Of a DNA stretch of 64,000 nucleotides, positions 33,238 through 42,077 are shown piece by piece. The stretch comes from Janthinobacterium silvisoli (lineage in GTDB: Bacteria > Pseudomonadota > Gammaproteobacteria > Burkholderiales > Burkholderiaceae_D). The position numbers were made by a program, and so were the translations under genes. Every line of letters starts with the position of its first letter. Positions within the stretch are counted from its first letter, which is position 1. The DNA lies in contig NZ_JACHCL010000002.1 in NCBI RefSeq assembly GCF_014200725.1, positions 620,001 through 684,000 of the forward strand, read 5' to 3'. The notes under the pieces were generated by a model that was not told the origin of the DNA, did not search any database, and saw only the letters and a list, made by a program, of their open reading frames with translations.

Positions 33238-33489
33238 ATGAAAAAAGTAATAGCTACCCTGATCGCCGGCCTGTTCGCTACCGCTGCTTTTGCTCAAACG
33301 CCTGCAGCTCCTGCAGCAGCAACGCCAGCAGCCTCGGCACCGGCAAAAACCGAAGCTGCCAAGCCTGAAGCTAAGACCAAAGTGCACCACACAGCGAAAA
33401 AAGCCAAAGCCAAGGCAGCTGAAAAGAAAGCTGAAGGCACGACTCCGGCAAGCGCCGCTGCTGCGCCAGCGCCAGCAGCAGCCAAGTAA
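33238..33489 (+). CDS. Asr-like secreted Ala/Pro/Lys-rich small protein (paralogue 4)
   Basis: 83 residues. The signal peptide MKKVIATLIAGLFATAAFA differs in one residue from that of paralogue 2. The mature chain is QTPAAPAAATPAAS, then a Lys/Glu-rich part (TEAAKPEAKTKVHHTAKKAK) and a terminal Ala/Pro run. It has the conserved upstream block and the TGAGGACTGCACC ribosome site, and is followed after 55 bases by paralogue 5. Periplasmic, probably disordered. A stress or acid-shock role is inferred from likeness to Asr. Confidence 0.8.
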   Translation: MKKVIATLIAGLFATAAFAQTPAAPAAATPAASAPAKTEAAKPEAKTKVHHTAKKAKAKAAEKKAEGTTPASAAAAPAPAAAK

Positions 33490-33544
33490 TCGAAACACGC
33501 ATCACCTGATTGTTCACCATTAGCTTAGACATAGAGGCCTCACC

Positions 33545-33796
33545 ATGAAAAAAATCATCGCCAGCTTGATCGCTACCCTGTTCGCTACCGCCGCTTTCGC
33601 TCAAACGCCAGCCGCACCGGCAGCGCCAGCAGCACCTGCCGCCTCGGCAGCAGCAACGGCGCCAGCCGCTAAAGCTGAAACGCCAGCACCAGCAGCCAAG
33701 GCTGCGCACAAAAAGCACCACAAGGCGAAGAAAGCCAAGCCAGCCGATACGGCCGCTCCAGCAGCACCGGCAGAACCAGCAACGCCAGCCAAGTAA
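33545..33796 (+). CDS. Asr-like secreted Ala/Pro/Lys-rich small protein (paralogue 5)
   Basis: 83 residues. The signal peptide is MKKIIASLIATLFATAAFA. The mature part is mostly Ala/Pro with a basic core AAHKKHHKAKKAKPADTAA. The ribosome site is GAGGCCTCACC. Like paralogue 3 it lacks its own TGTAA block and appears to be the second gene of a pair. The pair at 33238-33796 therefore mirrors the pair at 27822-28353, as if a two-gene unit had been duplicated. A terminator follows at once. Confidence 0.8.
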   Translation: MKKIIASLIATLFATAAFAQTPAAPAAPAAPAASAAATAPAAKAETPAPAAKAAHKKHHKAKKAKPADTAAPAAPAEPATPAK

Positions 33797-33812
33797 TCAG
33801 GCTGCAGCACTC

Positions 33813-33843
33813 AAAAAGACAGGGTTAGCCCTGTCTTTTTTTT
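33813..33843 (+). terminator. Rho-independent terminator, probably bidirectional
   Basis: AAAAAGACAGGG, TTAG, CCCTGTC then a run of eight T. It lies between the last Asr-like gene of the pair and the converging FAS1 gene. A-rich bases on the left could also serve the opposite strand. Confidence 0.88.
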
Positions 33844-33862
33844 CGTCCGCAGTTTCGCCAAC

Positions 33863-34420
33863 TTACTTTGGCATCAGCACCGTGTCGATCACATTGATCA
33901 CGCCATTCGACTGGTACACATCGTAGGTGCTGATGTTGGCGCTATTGCCGCTCTCATCCATCACCACGATGTTGTGCATGCCGTTCATGGCGAACATCAG
34001 CTTGCCGCCGCTGGCCGTGGCCAGGGTCGCTTTACCGTCATGCATCTTGATTTCATGGGCCAGGGCCTTGAAGTCGTATTTGCCGGGGACCACGTGGTAC
34101 GTGAGGATTTTCGTTAGCGTGGCCTTGTTTTCCGGCTTGACCAGGGTCTCGACGGTGCCGGCCGGCAATTTGCCAAACGCCGCATTGGTAGGCGCAAACA
34201 CCGTAAACGGTCCCTTGCCTTTCAGCGTATCGACCAGACCTGCCGCCTTGACGGCAGCGACCAGGGTGGTGTGGTCGGCCGAATTGACAGCGTTATCGAC
34301 GATGTCCTTGCTTGGGTACATGCTTTGACCACCGACCATGGTGGTCATTTCGGCTGCGAAGCTGGCGCCGGTAACCAGCATGGAAGTGGCGAACAAGACT
34401 GCGGGAATAAAGGTGCGCAT
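33863..34420 (-). CDS. Secreted fasciclin (FAS1) domain protein
   Basis: 185 residues from the ATG at 34420 (AGGAGA seven bases upstream), not the frame's earlier ATG at 34471. The signal peptide ends at SFA-AEM. One FAS1 domain fills the rest, with the H1 motif GPFTVFAPTNAAF and the H2 region ILTYHVVPG. The C-terminal strand DVYQSNGVINVIDTVLMPK closes it. FAS1 proteins act in adhesion or polymer binding at the cell surface or in the periplasm. The gene stands alone on the minus strand, facing the Asr-like pair. Confidence 0.93.
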   Translation of the reverse strand: MRTFIPAVLFATSMLVTGASFAAEMTTMVGGQSMYPSKDIVDNAVNSADHTTLVAAVKAAGLVDTLKGKGPFTVFAPTNAAFGKLPAGTVETLVKPENKATLTKILTYHVVPGKYDFKALAHEIKMHDGKATLATASGGKLMFAMNGMHNIVVMDESGNSANISTYDVYQSNGVINVIDTVLMPK

Positions 34421-34633
34421 GATGATCTCCTGGTGACTGTATAAGAAGCCTGTGCGTGATTGCACAGTCATTTACGCGTCGGTGCAGGGATCGGATTCAG
34501 TTATTTTTGCTGCCTTAAAAGCAAACCCGCAAAAAAAATACGGCGCAGCGCAAATGCGCATACGCCGTACTCAATTGCCATTCAATCAATTCCCAAGGCG
34601 CGGGCCGGGGTGATCCAGCCCGCGCTGCCGGGA

Positions 34634-36145
34634 TCAGTTGGCCGCGACTTGCTGCTCAGGCTCGCCCCAGCCACCGCCCAGGGCGCGGATCAGCGCCACG
34701 GTGGTGACGGCGCGGTTGCCGCGCAATTGCACGGCGTTGCGCTCGATGGTCGCCAGGTTGCGCTGCGCGTCCAGCAAGTCCAGGTAGCTGGAACGGCCGG
34801 CTGCATACAGTTTTTGCGCCAGGTCGGCGGAGCGGCGGGCCGATACCACGGCTTCATCGATCTGCTGCGTCTGGCCCGACAAGATGCGCAAGCCGGCCAG
34901 ATTGTCTTCCACCTCGGCGAACGCTACCAGCACGCTCTGGCGATAAGTCGCTACCGACTCTTCCAGCTGCGCTTCGCTGCGCGTCACGGCAGCCTTGTTG
35001 CGGCCACCATCGATGATCGGCATCGACATCAGGGCGCCCAGCAGCCAGGAGCGGCTGCTCCACTTGAAGATATCCGCGACGGTGTCGCCTGTACCACCAG
35101 CAGCGGCATTCAGGGTCAGGGCCGGGAACATGGCGGACTTCGCTACACCGATACGCGCATTCGATGCTTCCATGGTGCGCTGTGCCGACGCGATGTCGGG
35201 ACGGCGCTCCAGCAGCGACGATGGCAAGCCAGCCGGGATCACGGGCAGGAAAGCGCTGTCTTGCAGCGGGTTGACGGACGCCGTGAAACTGGCGGCCGGT
35301 TTGCCCAGCAAGACGGCCAGCGCATGCTCATTGGTGGTGCGCTGGCGCTGCAGGCCAATCGCTTCGGCGCGCGCCGTCGACAGCTCCGTGCGGGCACGGG
35401 CCAGATCGAACTCGCCAATGTCGCCCAGGTCGTAGCGGCGCTGGTTCACGTGCACGCTTTCTTCACGCAGGCGCACCGTCTGTTCCAGCGTCGCCAGTTC
35501 GGCATCCGTTTCACGCAGCATGAAATAGGTCTGCGCCACGTCTGCTTGCAAGGACAACAGCACCGAACGGTAAGTCGCTTCCACCGCCAGCGCATCGCTG
35601 CGCGCCGCGCTGACATTGGACGACACGCGGCCGAACAGGTCGACTTCGTAGCTGGCCGTCAGGTTGGCCTGGTACACATTGCCAGGCGCGACCGGCGTGC
35701 CTTCCGGCAGCGACAGCGACAGTGCGGAAGCGCGGTTGCGCTGCGCGCCCACGTTCACGCCCACTTGCGGGATGCGGTCTGCTTCGGCGATACCGGCAAT
35801 CGCCCTCGCCTGCTTGACCCTGGCGGCGGCCACGGCCAGGTTGGCGTTGGCTTTGGTGGCTTCGCCTATCAGCTCGGTCAAGGCCGGGTCATTGAAAGCC
35901 AGCCACCATTCGCCGCGCGCCTGGCGTTCCGCCGGCACGCCCTGCTTCCAGCGCGTGCCATCGGCTGCCGTCTGTACGGCAGGCAGCGTCTGGTCTTCCT
36001 TGAACGCGGCCGGCGTGGCTATCTGCGGCTGCTTGAATTCAGGCGCCGCGCACGCGGCCAGCAGCACGGCTGCGGCCATGGCCGTCAGGGTCGTGCGCAA
36101 GCCAGTTGTCACCTTGGGTGCAGCCATCATGATATTGTTTTTCAC
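34634..36145 (-). CDS. RND efflux outer-membrane factor (NodT/OprM family lipoprotein)
   Basis: 503 residues. It begins with GTG at 36145 after GGAGATGTATC. A lipoprotein signal ends LLAAC-AAP. Two outer-membrane efflux repeats follow, with WWLAFNDPALTELIGEA at the front and long helices with RADLAQKLYAAGRSSYLDLLDAQRNL near the end (read in parts). The trimeric tube exports drugs delivered by the RND pump. It overlaps the pump gene in a GTGA and is the third gene of the operon. Confidence 0.93.
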   Translation of the reverse strand: MKNNIMMAAPKVTTGLRTTLTAMAAAVLLAACAAPEFKQPQIATPAAFKEDQTLPAVQTAADGTRWKQGVPAERQARGEWWLAFNDPALTELIGEATKANANLAVAAARVKQARAIAGIAEADRIPQVGVNVGAQRNRASALSLSLPEGTPVAPGNVYQANLTASYEVDLFGRVSSNVSAARSDALAVEATYRSVLLSLQADVAQTYFMLRETDAELATLEQTVRLREESVHVNQRRYDLGDIGEFDLARARTELSTARAEAIGLQRQRTTNEHALAVLLGKPAASFTASVNPLQDSAFLPVIPAGLPSSLLERRPDIASAQRTMEASNARIGVAKSAMFPALTLNAAAGGTGDTVADIFKWSSRSWLLGALMSMPIIDGGRNKAAVTRSEAQLEESVATYRQSVLVAFAEVEDNLAGLRILSGQTQQIDEAVVSARRSADLAQKLYAAGRSSYLDLLDAQRNLATIERNAVQLRGNRAVTTVALIRALGGGWGEPEQQVAAN

Positions 36146-39100
36146 GATACATCTCCTTCCAGATCCAGCACAGGCGCTGCAGGATGCTTGACCACTGCAT
36201 CAGCCGGCTTTTTCTCAAAACGCTGCGCCAGAGTGCGCAGCAATACATAGAACACAGGCGTCAGGAACAGGCCGAAGAAGGTCACGCCCAGCATGCCGGC
36301 AAACACCGCCACACCCATCGCATGACGCATTTCCGAACCGGCGCCGTGCGAGAACACCAGGGGCACCACGCCCATGATGAAGGCGATCGACGTCATCAGG
36401 ATAGGACGCAGACGCAGACGGCAAGCTTCCAGCGCCGCTTGCACGATGCTGCGGCCATGGTCTTCCAGTTCACGCGCAAACTCCACGATCAGAATCGCAT
36501 TCTTCGACGCCAGCCCCACCAACACGAACAGGGCGATCTGCGTAAACACGTTGTTGTCGCCACCGGTCAGCTTGACGCCGAGCAGCGCGCAAAGGATCGA
36601 CATCGGCACGATCAGGATCACGGCCAGCGGCAGGGTCCAGCTTTCGTATTGGGCAGCCAGCACCAGGAAGACCAGCAGCACGCACAGCGGGAACACATAG
36701 ATCATGGTGTTACCAGACAGGATGTCCTGGTAGGTCAGCTCGGTCCATTCAAACGAAATCCCTTGCGGCAGCACTTCCTTGGCGATGCGCTCCAGCGCGG
36801 CTTGCGCCTGGCCACTCGATACACCCGCTGCGGCGCCACCGTTAAAGTCGGCTGCGGCGTAGGCGTTGTAGCGCTGTACGCGGTCCGGACCATAGGTGTC
36901 TTTCACGCGCATCAAGGAGGACAGAGGAATCATCTCGCCCTTGTCGCTACGGACCTTCAGCTGCGCGATATCCTGCGCATGCGAACGGAACGACGCATCG
37001 GCTTGCACACGTACCTGATAGGTGCGGCCAAACTGGTTGAAGTCATTCACGTACAGCGAACCGAGGTTGATCTGCAAGGTCTGGTAAATCGTTTGCAGCT
37101 GCACGCCCATCTGCTTGGCTTTTACGCGGTCGACATCGGCAAACAGCTGCGGCACGTTGATCTGGTAACCCGAGAACACACCTGCCAGTTCCGGCGTCTG
37201 GTAAGCCTTGGCGGCCAGCGCCTGCGTGGCGTTATACAGCGCGTCGTAACCGAGGTTGCCACGGTCTTCGATCATCATCTTGAAGCCGCCGATGGTACCC
37301 AGGCCGTTGACCGGTGGTGGCGGGAAGACCATGATGAAGGCGTCCTGAATACCGCCCAGGCGCTTGTTGATCTCGGCCGCGATGGCGCCACCCGACAATT
37401 CCTTGGTGGTGCGCTGGTCAAACGGTTTCAGGGTCGCAAACACGATGCCCGAGTTAGGCGCATTGGTGAAGTCGTTGATCGACAAGCCAGGGAAGGCAAT
37501 CGTCGATTCAACGCCAGGCACCGACTTGATCACGTCGGACATGCGGCGCACCACATCTTCGGTGCGGTCCAGCGAGGCGGCGTCAGGCAATTGCGCGAAA
37601 CCGACCAGATACTGCTTGTCCTGGCCTGGCACGAAGCCGGCCGGTACAGCCTTGAAGGTGAAGATGGCAGCCACCACCAGCAGTGCGTACACGCCCAGCG
37701 AAGCGCTCTTGCGGCCCAACACACCTTTGACGCCCGCTTCATAGCGGTGCGAAGCACGGCCGAAGAAACGGTTGAACCAGGCGAAGAAGCGGCCGAAGAT
37801 CTTGTCCATCACGCGGGTCAGCGCATCTTTCGGTGCATCGTGCGGTTTCAACAGCGCGGCCGACAAGGCTGGCGCCAGGGTCAGCGAGCTGAAAGCGGAG
37901 ATCACGGTCGAAATCGCGATGGTCAGCGCAAACTGGCGATAGAACTCGCCCGACAGACCGGGTACGAAGGCAATCGGCACGAACACGGCGCACAGCACCA
38001 GGGCGATGGCGATAATCGGACCACTCACCTCTTTCATGGCCTGGATGGTCGCGTCGCGCGGCGACAAGCCTTCTTCGATATTACGCTCGACGTTTTCCAC
38101 CACCACGATGGCGTCATCGACCACGATACCGATCGCCAGCACCAGGCCGAACAGCGACAGGGTATTGATCGAGAAACCAAAGCCCAGCATCACGGCAAAC
38201 GTGCCGACGATGGAAACCGGTACGGCCAGCAGCGGGATGATGGAGGCGCGCCAGGTTTGCAGGAAGATGATCACCACCAGCACCACCAGCGCGATCGCTT
38301 CGAGCAGGGTGTGGATCACGGCTTCAATCGAGGAACGCACGAACTGGGTCGGGTCGTACTCGATGCGGTATTCCACGCCTTGCGGGAAGTCTTTTTTCAG
38401 CTCGTCCATCTTGGCACGCACATCGCTGGACAATTGCAGCGCGTTGGCGTTAGGTGCTTCGAAAATACCCATGCCGACGGCTGGATTATTGTTCAGCAGC
38501 GAACGCAGCGAGTAGCTGTTGGCGCCCATTTCCACACGCGCCACATCGCGCAGGTGCGTGACGGCGCCATCGCCATTGGTACGCACGATGATGTCGCCAA
38601 ACTGCTCAGGCGTTTGCAGACGGCCCTGGGTGTTGACGGTCAGCTGGAAGTCCGCATTTTTTGCTGGCGACGCGCCGATCACACCCGCGGCGACCTGCAC
38701 GTTCTGCTCGCGGATGGCGTCGACGACATCATTGGCCGTCATGCCGCGCGCAGCGACTTTTTGCGGATCGAGCCAGATGCGCATGGCGTAGTCGCCAGCA
38801 CCGAAGATCTGGATATCGCCCATGCCAGGCAAGCGCGCCAGCTGGTCCTTGACGTTCAGCACCGCGTAGTTACGCAGATACATATCGTCGTAGCGCTTGT
38901 TTGGCGAGACCAGATGCACCACCATGGTCAGGTTGGGCGAAGACTTGACGGTCGTCACGCCGATCTGGCGCACTTCTTCCGGCAGGCGTGGCAAGGCGCG
39001 CTGCACACGGTTCTGCACCTGCGTCTCGGCTTGCTCGACGTTGGTGCCGATCTTGAAGGTCACGGTCAGCATCATCGCGCCATCGGAGGTATTTTGCGAA

Positions 39101-39342
39101 GACATATAGAGCATGTTTTCGACACCGTTGATCTGCTCTTCGAGCGGTGCTGCCACCGTCTCGGCGATCACTTTCGGGTTTGCGCCCGGATACTGCGCGC
39201 GCACCACCACCGATGGCGGCACGACGTCAGGGTATTCGGAGATGGGCAAGCCGAAAATCGACAATAGCCCCGCTACGAATATGATGATCGACAAGACCGC
39301 CGCAAAAATCGGCTTGTCGATGAAAAAGCGTGAAAAATTCAT
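36142..39342 (-). CDS. RND multidrug efflux permease, HAE1 family (AcrB/MexB-like)
   Basis: 1066 residues. The start FSRFFIDKPIFAAVLSIIIF is canonical for HAE1 pumps. Twelve membrane helices occur in the 1+5+1+5 pattern with two large periplasmic loops. The proton-relay Asp pair is in AIGIVVDDAIVVVENVERN (TM4), and FVPIAFVPGLSGEFYRQFALTI is present. It exports hydrophobic drugs using the proton gradient. It is encoded between the membrane fusion protein (3 bases upstream) and the outer-membrane factor (4-base overlap), so the tripartite pump is complete. Substrate range cannot be read. Confidence 0.95.
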   Translation of the reverse strand: MNFSRFFIDKPIFAAVLSIIIFVAGLLSIFGLPISEYPDVVPPSVVVRAQYPGANPKVIAETVAAPLEEQINGVENMLYMSSQNTSDGAMMLTVTFKIGTNVEQAETQVQNRVQRALPRLPEEVRQIGVTTVKSSPNLTMVVHLVSPNKRYDDMYLRNYAVLNVKDQLARLPGMGDIQIFGAGDYAMRIWLDPQKVAARGMTANDVVDAIREQNVQVAAGVIGASPAKNADFQLTVNTQGRLQTPEQFGDIIVRTNGDGAVTHLRDVARVEMGANSYSLRSLLNNNPAVGMGIFEAPNANALQLSSDVRAKMDELKKDFPQGVEYRIEYDPTQFVRSSIEAVIHTLLEAIALVVLVVIIFLQTWRASIIPLLAVPVSIVGTFAVMLGFGFSINTLSLFGLVLAIGIVVDDAIVVVENVERNIEEGLSPRDATIQAMKEVSGPIIAIALVLCAVFVPIAFVPGLSGEFYRQFALTIAISTVISAFSSLTLAPALSAALLKPHDAPKDALTRVMDKIFGRFFAWFNRFFGRASHRYEAGVKGVLGRKSASLGVYALLVVAAIFTFKAVPAGFVPGQDKQYLVGFAQLPDAASLDRTEDVVRRMSDVIKSVPGVESTIAFPGLSINDFTNAPNSGIVFATLKPFDQRTTKELSGGAIAAEINKRLGGIQDAFIMVFPPPPVNGLGTIGGFKMMIEDRGNLGYDALYNATQALAAKAYQTPELAGVFSGYQINVPQLFADVDRVKAKQMGVQLQTIYQTLQINLGSLYVNDFNQFGRTYQVRVQADASFRSHAQDIAQLKVRSDKGEMIPLSSLMRVKDTYGPDRVQRYNAYAAADFNGGAAAGVSSGQAQAALERIAKEVLPQGISFEWTELTYQDILSGNTMIYVFPLCVLLVFLVLAAQYESWTLPLAVILIVPMSILCALLGVKLTGGDNNVFTQIALFVLVGLASKNAILIVEFARELEDHGRSIVQAALEACRLRLRPILMTSIAFIMGVVPLVFSHGAGSEMRHAMGVAVFAGMLGVTFFGLFLTPVFYVLLRTLAQRFEKKPADAVVKHPAAPVLDLEGDVS

Positions 39343-39345
39343 GTT

Positions 39346-40590
39346 TTATTCCTTGGTAGTCGATGCGGCTTTCGCTGCAATCTTGGCGTCTTTTGCTGCA
39401 GGTTTCGCGGGTGCAGCCGGTGCGGTCGGATCAAAGTCCATCGCCACCAGTTGCGGCGTCACCGCTGCGCCTGGGCGCACGCGCTGCAAGCCGTTCACGA
39501 CGATTTTCTCGCCAGCCTTCAAGCCTTCGCGCACCACGCGCAAGCCATCCGAATTCGGACCCAGCTTGACGGCGCGGTATTCGGCCTTGTTGTCGGCGCC
39601 GATCACGTAGACAAATTTGCGGCTTTGGTCGGTGCCCACGGCGCGGTCGCTGATCAGCAACGCCGTGCTTTGTGCTTTCGGGCCGTTGCCGCCATCGAGC
39701 TGGACGCGTGCAAACAGGCCAGGCACCAGTTCGCGGTCGGTATTGGCGAAGGTGGCACGCATGCGCACGCTGCCGGTAGCCGGATCGAGCCGGTTGTCGA
39801 CGAATTCCAGCTTGCCTTCATGCGGGAAACCCGTTTCATTGGCCAGGCCAATTTTCACGGTGACGGGGGTGCCTTTTTGCGCCGTACCGGCCACGCGCAG
39901 ATAGGTGTCTTCATCGCCGTCAAAGCTGGCGTAGATGCGGTCGGTCGACACCACGGAAGTGAGGATGGCGGAAGCATCGATCAGGTTGCCGACGGTGATT
40001 TCAGCCTTGCTGACGCGGCCGCTGATAGGCGACTCGACGCGGGTATAGGACAGATTCAGCTTGGCCGCGTCATACGAGGCTTGCGCCGCGCGGGCATCGG
40101 CTTCCAGCCCTTTCATATCGGCCGCTTTTTCATCGTATTCGCGCTGGGCGATGGCTTTTTCAGCCAGCAGCTTTTCAGAGCGCGTCAACTCCAGCTTGGC
40201 CAGGCCAGCCTTGGCGCGGGCCGAGGCGGCAGCGCCTTCGGTGCGTTCCACTTCCGCCTGGTAAGGGCGCGGGTCGATGACGAACAACACCTCGCCTTTT
40301 TTCACTTCGCTGCCTGGCTTGAAGTTCACGGATGTGATGAAGCCGTTGACGCGCGAGCGGATTTCCACGCGGTCGATCGCTTCCAGGCGGCCCGAGAATT
40401 CCTGGGTTTCGGTGATCTGTTTTTCCACCACGGCAGCGGTGGACACCGGCGGGCCGCCGGCTGCTGGCGCGTCGGGCACCTTGCTGTTCGCCGAATCGCA
40501 GCCAGCCAGGCTCACGGCAACCAGTCCGGCCAGCGCGAGCGATGCGGCCAGGGGCTTGAGCAGCGTCGAAAATTGTTGAACGTTTTTCAT
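39346..40590 (-). CDS. RND efflux periplasmic adaptor (membrane fusion protein)
   Basis: 414 residues. A lipoprotein signal ends in VSLAGC-DSA. A lipoyl half (ALDRVEIRSRVNGFITSVNFKPGSEVKKG-like, read in parts), a coiled-coil hairpin (about 105-180) with AEVERTEGAAASARAKAGLA, the second lipoyl half (YTRVESPISGRVSKAEITVG) and beta-barrel domains follow. The C-terminus is an Ala/Lys-rich tail (about 390-414). It bridges pump and outer-membrane factor. First gene of the operon, with a ribosome site CAGGGAAATAAA. Palindromic operators lie 200-260 bases upstream. Confidence 0.94.
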   Translation of the reverse strand: MKNVQQFSTLLKPLAASLALAGLVAVSLAGCDSANSKVPDAPAAGGPPVSTAAVVEKQITETQEFSGRLEAIDRVEIRSRVNGFITSVNFKPGSEVKKGEVLFVIDPRPYQAEVERTEGAAASARAKAGLAKLELTRSEKLLAEKAIAQREYDEKAADMKGLEADARAAQASYDAAKLNLSYTRVESPISGRVSKAEITVGNLIDASAILTSVVSTDRIYASFDGDEDTYLRVAGTAQKGTPVTVKIGLANETGFPHEGKLEFVDNRLDPATGSVRMRATFANTDRELVPGLFARVQLDGGNGPKAQSTALLISDRAVGTDQSRKFVYVIGADNKAEYRAVKLGPNSDGLRVVREGLKAGEKIVVNGLQRVRPGAAVTPQLVAMDFDPTAPAAPAKPAAKDAKIAAKAASTTKE

Positions 40591-40872
40591 TTTATTTCCC
40601 TGTCTTATGAAAATTTCTAATGGTATGGGCGGCAGGAAGCAACCCAGCTAAAAAAGGTACTGTTGGTGCCATGGCGCCCGACGGCGCTCGATCAAAGGTA
40701 AACAGGCCGCCTGCAGCTTAAAAGCAGACGGGGACGACGAAGCTGGCTGTGCGAGTGCACAACGCAGGCAGAAAGGGAGTTACACCAAGAACTACACTAC
40801 ATAGTGTAACAACCAAAACTCAAAAAGTAAACTGCTTAGTGTAATTTTTTTGTGATGCCGCGAAGATCGGCG
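40591..40872. other. Intergenic region upstream of the RND operon
   Basis: This 282-base gap has no credible gene. It contains the paired TACACTA/TAGTGTA palindromes (40794-40844) and a further TTACAC half-site at 40781-40786, probably controlling the efflux operon that starts at 40590 on the minus strand. The esterase-fold gene to the right ends here on the same strand. Confidence 0.6.
40794..40844. promoter_or_regulatory. Two palindromic operator sites upstream of the RND efflux operon
   Basis: A perfect 7+2+7 inverted repeat TACACTA-CA-TAGTGTA at 40794-40809, and a second copy TAAACTG-CT-TAGTGTA at 40829-40844 that matches it at 13 of 16 positions, start-to-start 35 bases. The style is that of TetR-type efflux repressor operators. 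No TetR gene adjoins, so the regulator must lie elsewhere or be of another type. Confidence 0.7.
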
Positions 40873-41736
40873 TCATGATGCGGGCTCTTGCCCCAATCCA
40901 GCAACAAAGCTGGCAATTTCGCCCAATACATGCACTCTGCACGCGCATTCATTGCGGGCGCCCACTTCATTGAGGGGTGCGGCGGGCATGCGCCGCACGG
41001 TAGTCTTGATGCCGCAAGCGATCAGCTTGCTGCCGTATTGTTCAGCCTCATCGCGTAATGGGTCATCTTCGCTGGACAGGATGAGCGCTGGCGGCAAGTT
41101 CTTCAGCCGGCTCGACTGCAGCGGCGACGCGTACGGATGGGCACGATCAGCGGCGTTCGGCAAGTAGCCACGGTAGGCGGCGGCGCATTTATCTGCTACC
41201 TCTACCAGTTCCGGGCAAGTCGGCAAGGTGCGCATCGAGCACGACGACAAGCCGGGGTCAAGCATGGGCATGATCAAGACCTGGCCAGCGAGCGGCGGGC
41301 CGCCACGGTCGCGCGACATCATGGCGCACACGGCAGCCAGGTTGGCGCCCGCCTCGATGCCGGACACCACCATCTGCTTGCCCGTCCAACCCAGCTTGGT
41401 CTTGTTCTTTTTCGCCCACAGCAGCACCGCATGCGCGTCTTCGACAGCGGCGGGAAACGGGCGCACCTTGGCCAGGGTGTAATTCGATGCCAGCACCACG
41501 TGGTCGGGGTTGCTCAACACCAGGCAGCGCAGGAAGTCGTCAGATTCGTCGAGGTCGCCATCGACAAAACCGCCGCCGTGGAAAAATACGATCAGGCTGG
41601 ACTGCTTGGCGCCAGGCACACCGGCCGTATAGAGCCGCGCAGCGAGCGGCTCTTGCGCGCCCTGCACTTGTATATCGCGTATTTTCAACGCCTGTCCAGG
41701 CGCCAATTCGGCGACCAGCGCACTGACCTGGCTCAT
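40873..41736 (-). CDS. Alpha/beta hydrolase-fold protein with missing catalytic serine (HSL-like pseudoenzyme)
   Basis: 287 residues resembling hormone-sensitive-lipase-type esterases. HGGG at 53-56 provides the oxyanion hole, and the acid-type motif DPLRDEAEQY is present with Asp225. At the nucleophile elbow, however, the expected GDSAG is GIEAG, with Glu128 in place of Ser. The region about 30 residues after Asp225, where a catalytic His is expected, reads PAAPLNEVGA without His. The fold is kept while two triad residues are absent, so it is probably not a working esterase of the usual kind. It overlaps the upstream 70-residue gene by ATGA. Confidence 0.8.
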   Translation of the reverse strand: MSQVSALVAELAPGQALKIRDIQVQGAQEPLAARLYTAGVPGAKQSSLIVFFHGGGFVDGDLDESDDFLRCLVLSNPDHVVLASNYTLAKVRPFPAAVEDAHAVLLWAKKNKTKLGWTGKQMVVSGIEAGANLAAVCAMMSRDRGGPPLAGQVLIMPMLDPGLSSCSMRTLPTCPELVEVADKCAAAYRGYLPNAADRAHPYASPLQSSRLKNLPPALILSSEDDPLRDEAEQYGSKLIACGIKTTVRRMPAAPLNEVGARNECACRVHVLGEIASFVAGLGQEPAS

Positions 41737-41945
41737 TGCGCCACCACCGGCTGCACTGCAGCATCGACCACAGTATCATTCAGGCACAGCAGCGCGGCGC
41801 GGCCGACTTCATGGGTCAGGGCGTTATAGCCGCTGGCTTCGGATTGCGCCGCCTGCGAGTACGCGTCCGTATATACCATCGCGGACAAGGCAAGCGCACT
41901 CAGCAATATTGCGAGCACTGCAAAGCTTCCATTTCGATGACCCAT
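41733..41945 (-). CDS. Small exported or membrane-anchored hypothetical protein
   Basis: 70 residues from the ATG at 41945 (AGGAGA, eight bases upstream). It has a hydrophobic segment SFAVLAILLSALALSAMVY and then a polar tail with SQAAQSEASGYNALTHEVGRAALLCLNDTV. This could be an uncleaved anchor or a signal peptide cleaved after YSQA. I do not recognise the family. Its stop overlaps the start of the esterase-fold gene in ATGA, so the two are translationally coupled and probably work together. It is divergent from the LysR gene across a 132-base gap. Confidence 0.7.
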   Translation of the reverse strand: MGHRNGSFAVLAILLSALALSAMVYTDAYSQAAQSEASGYNALTHEVGRAALLCLNDTVVDAAVQPVVAQ

Positions 41946-42045
41946 GATCTTTCTCCTGATGACTGTCTGCAGACACTTCTTTATGCTGCAGTACAACAAC
42001 TATAGACTTGTTCTACAATCTGATAAAGAGTGCAATGACGAATTG

Positions 42046-42067
42046 ATTGTTCAGAATCTCGAACAAT
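42046..42067. promoter_or_regulatory. Inverted repeat at the lysR promoter
   Basis: ATTGTTC, eight bases, GAACAAT: a perfect 7+8+7 inverted repeat ending 10 bases before the LysR start. A shorter palindrome TTGT-TCT-ACAA at 42008-42018 lies upstream. Both are candidates for LysR autoregulation or control of the divergent 41945 gene. Confidence 0.55.
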
Positions 42068-42077
42068 AAGGAAGAAG

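Noticed and set aside
36184..39267. Very long open frame (1027 codons) on the plus strand opposite the RND pump gene
   Set aside because: It lies fully antisense to a textbook RND permease with complete motifs. Such shadows arise from third-position GC bias, and the translation shows no domains, no signal peptide and an implausible Gln/His/Arg mixture.
40873..41736. Reading the alpha/beta hydrolase as a normal active esterase
   Set aside because: The nucleophile Ser is Glu and the His segment is lost, so calling it an esterase would overstate the evidence.
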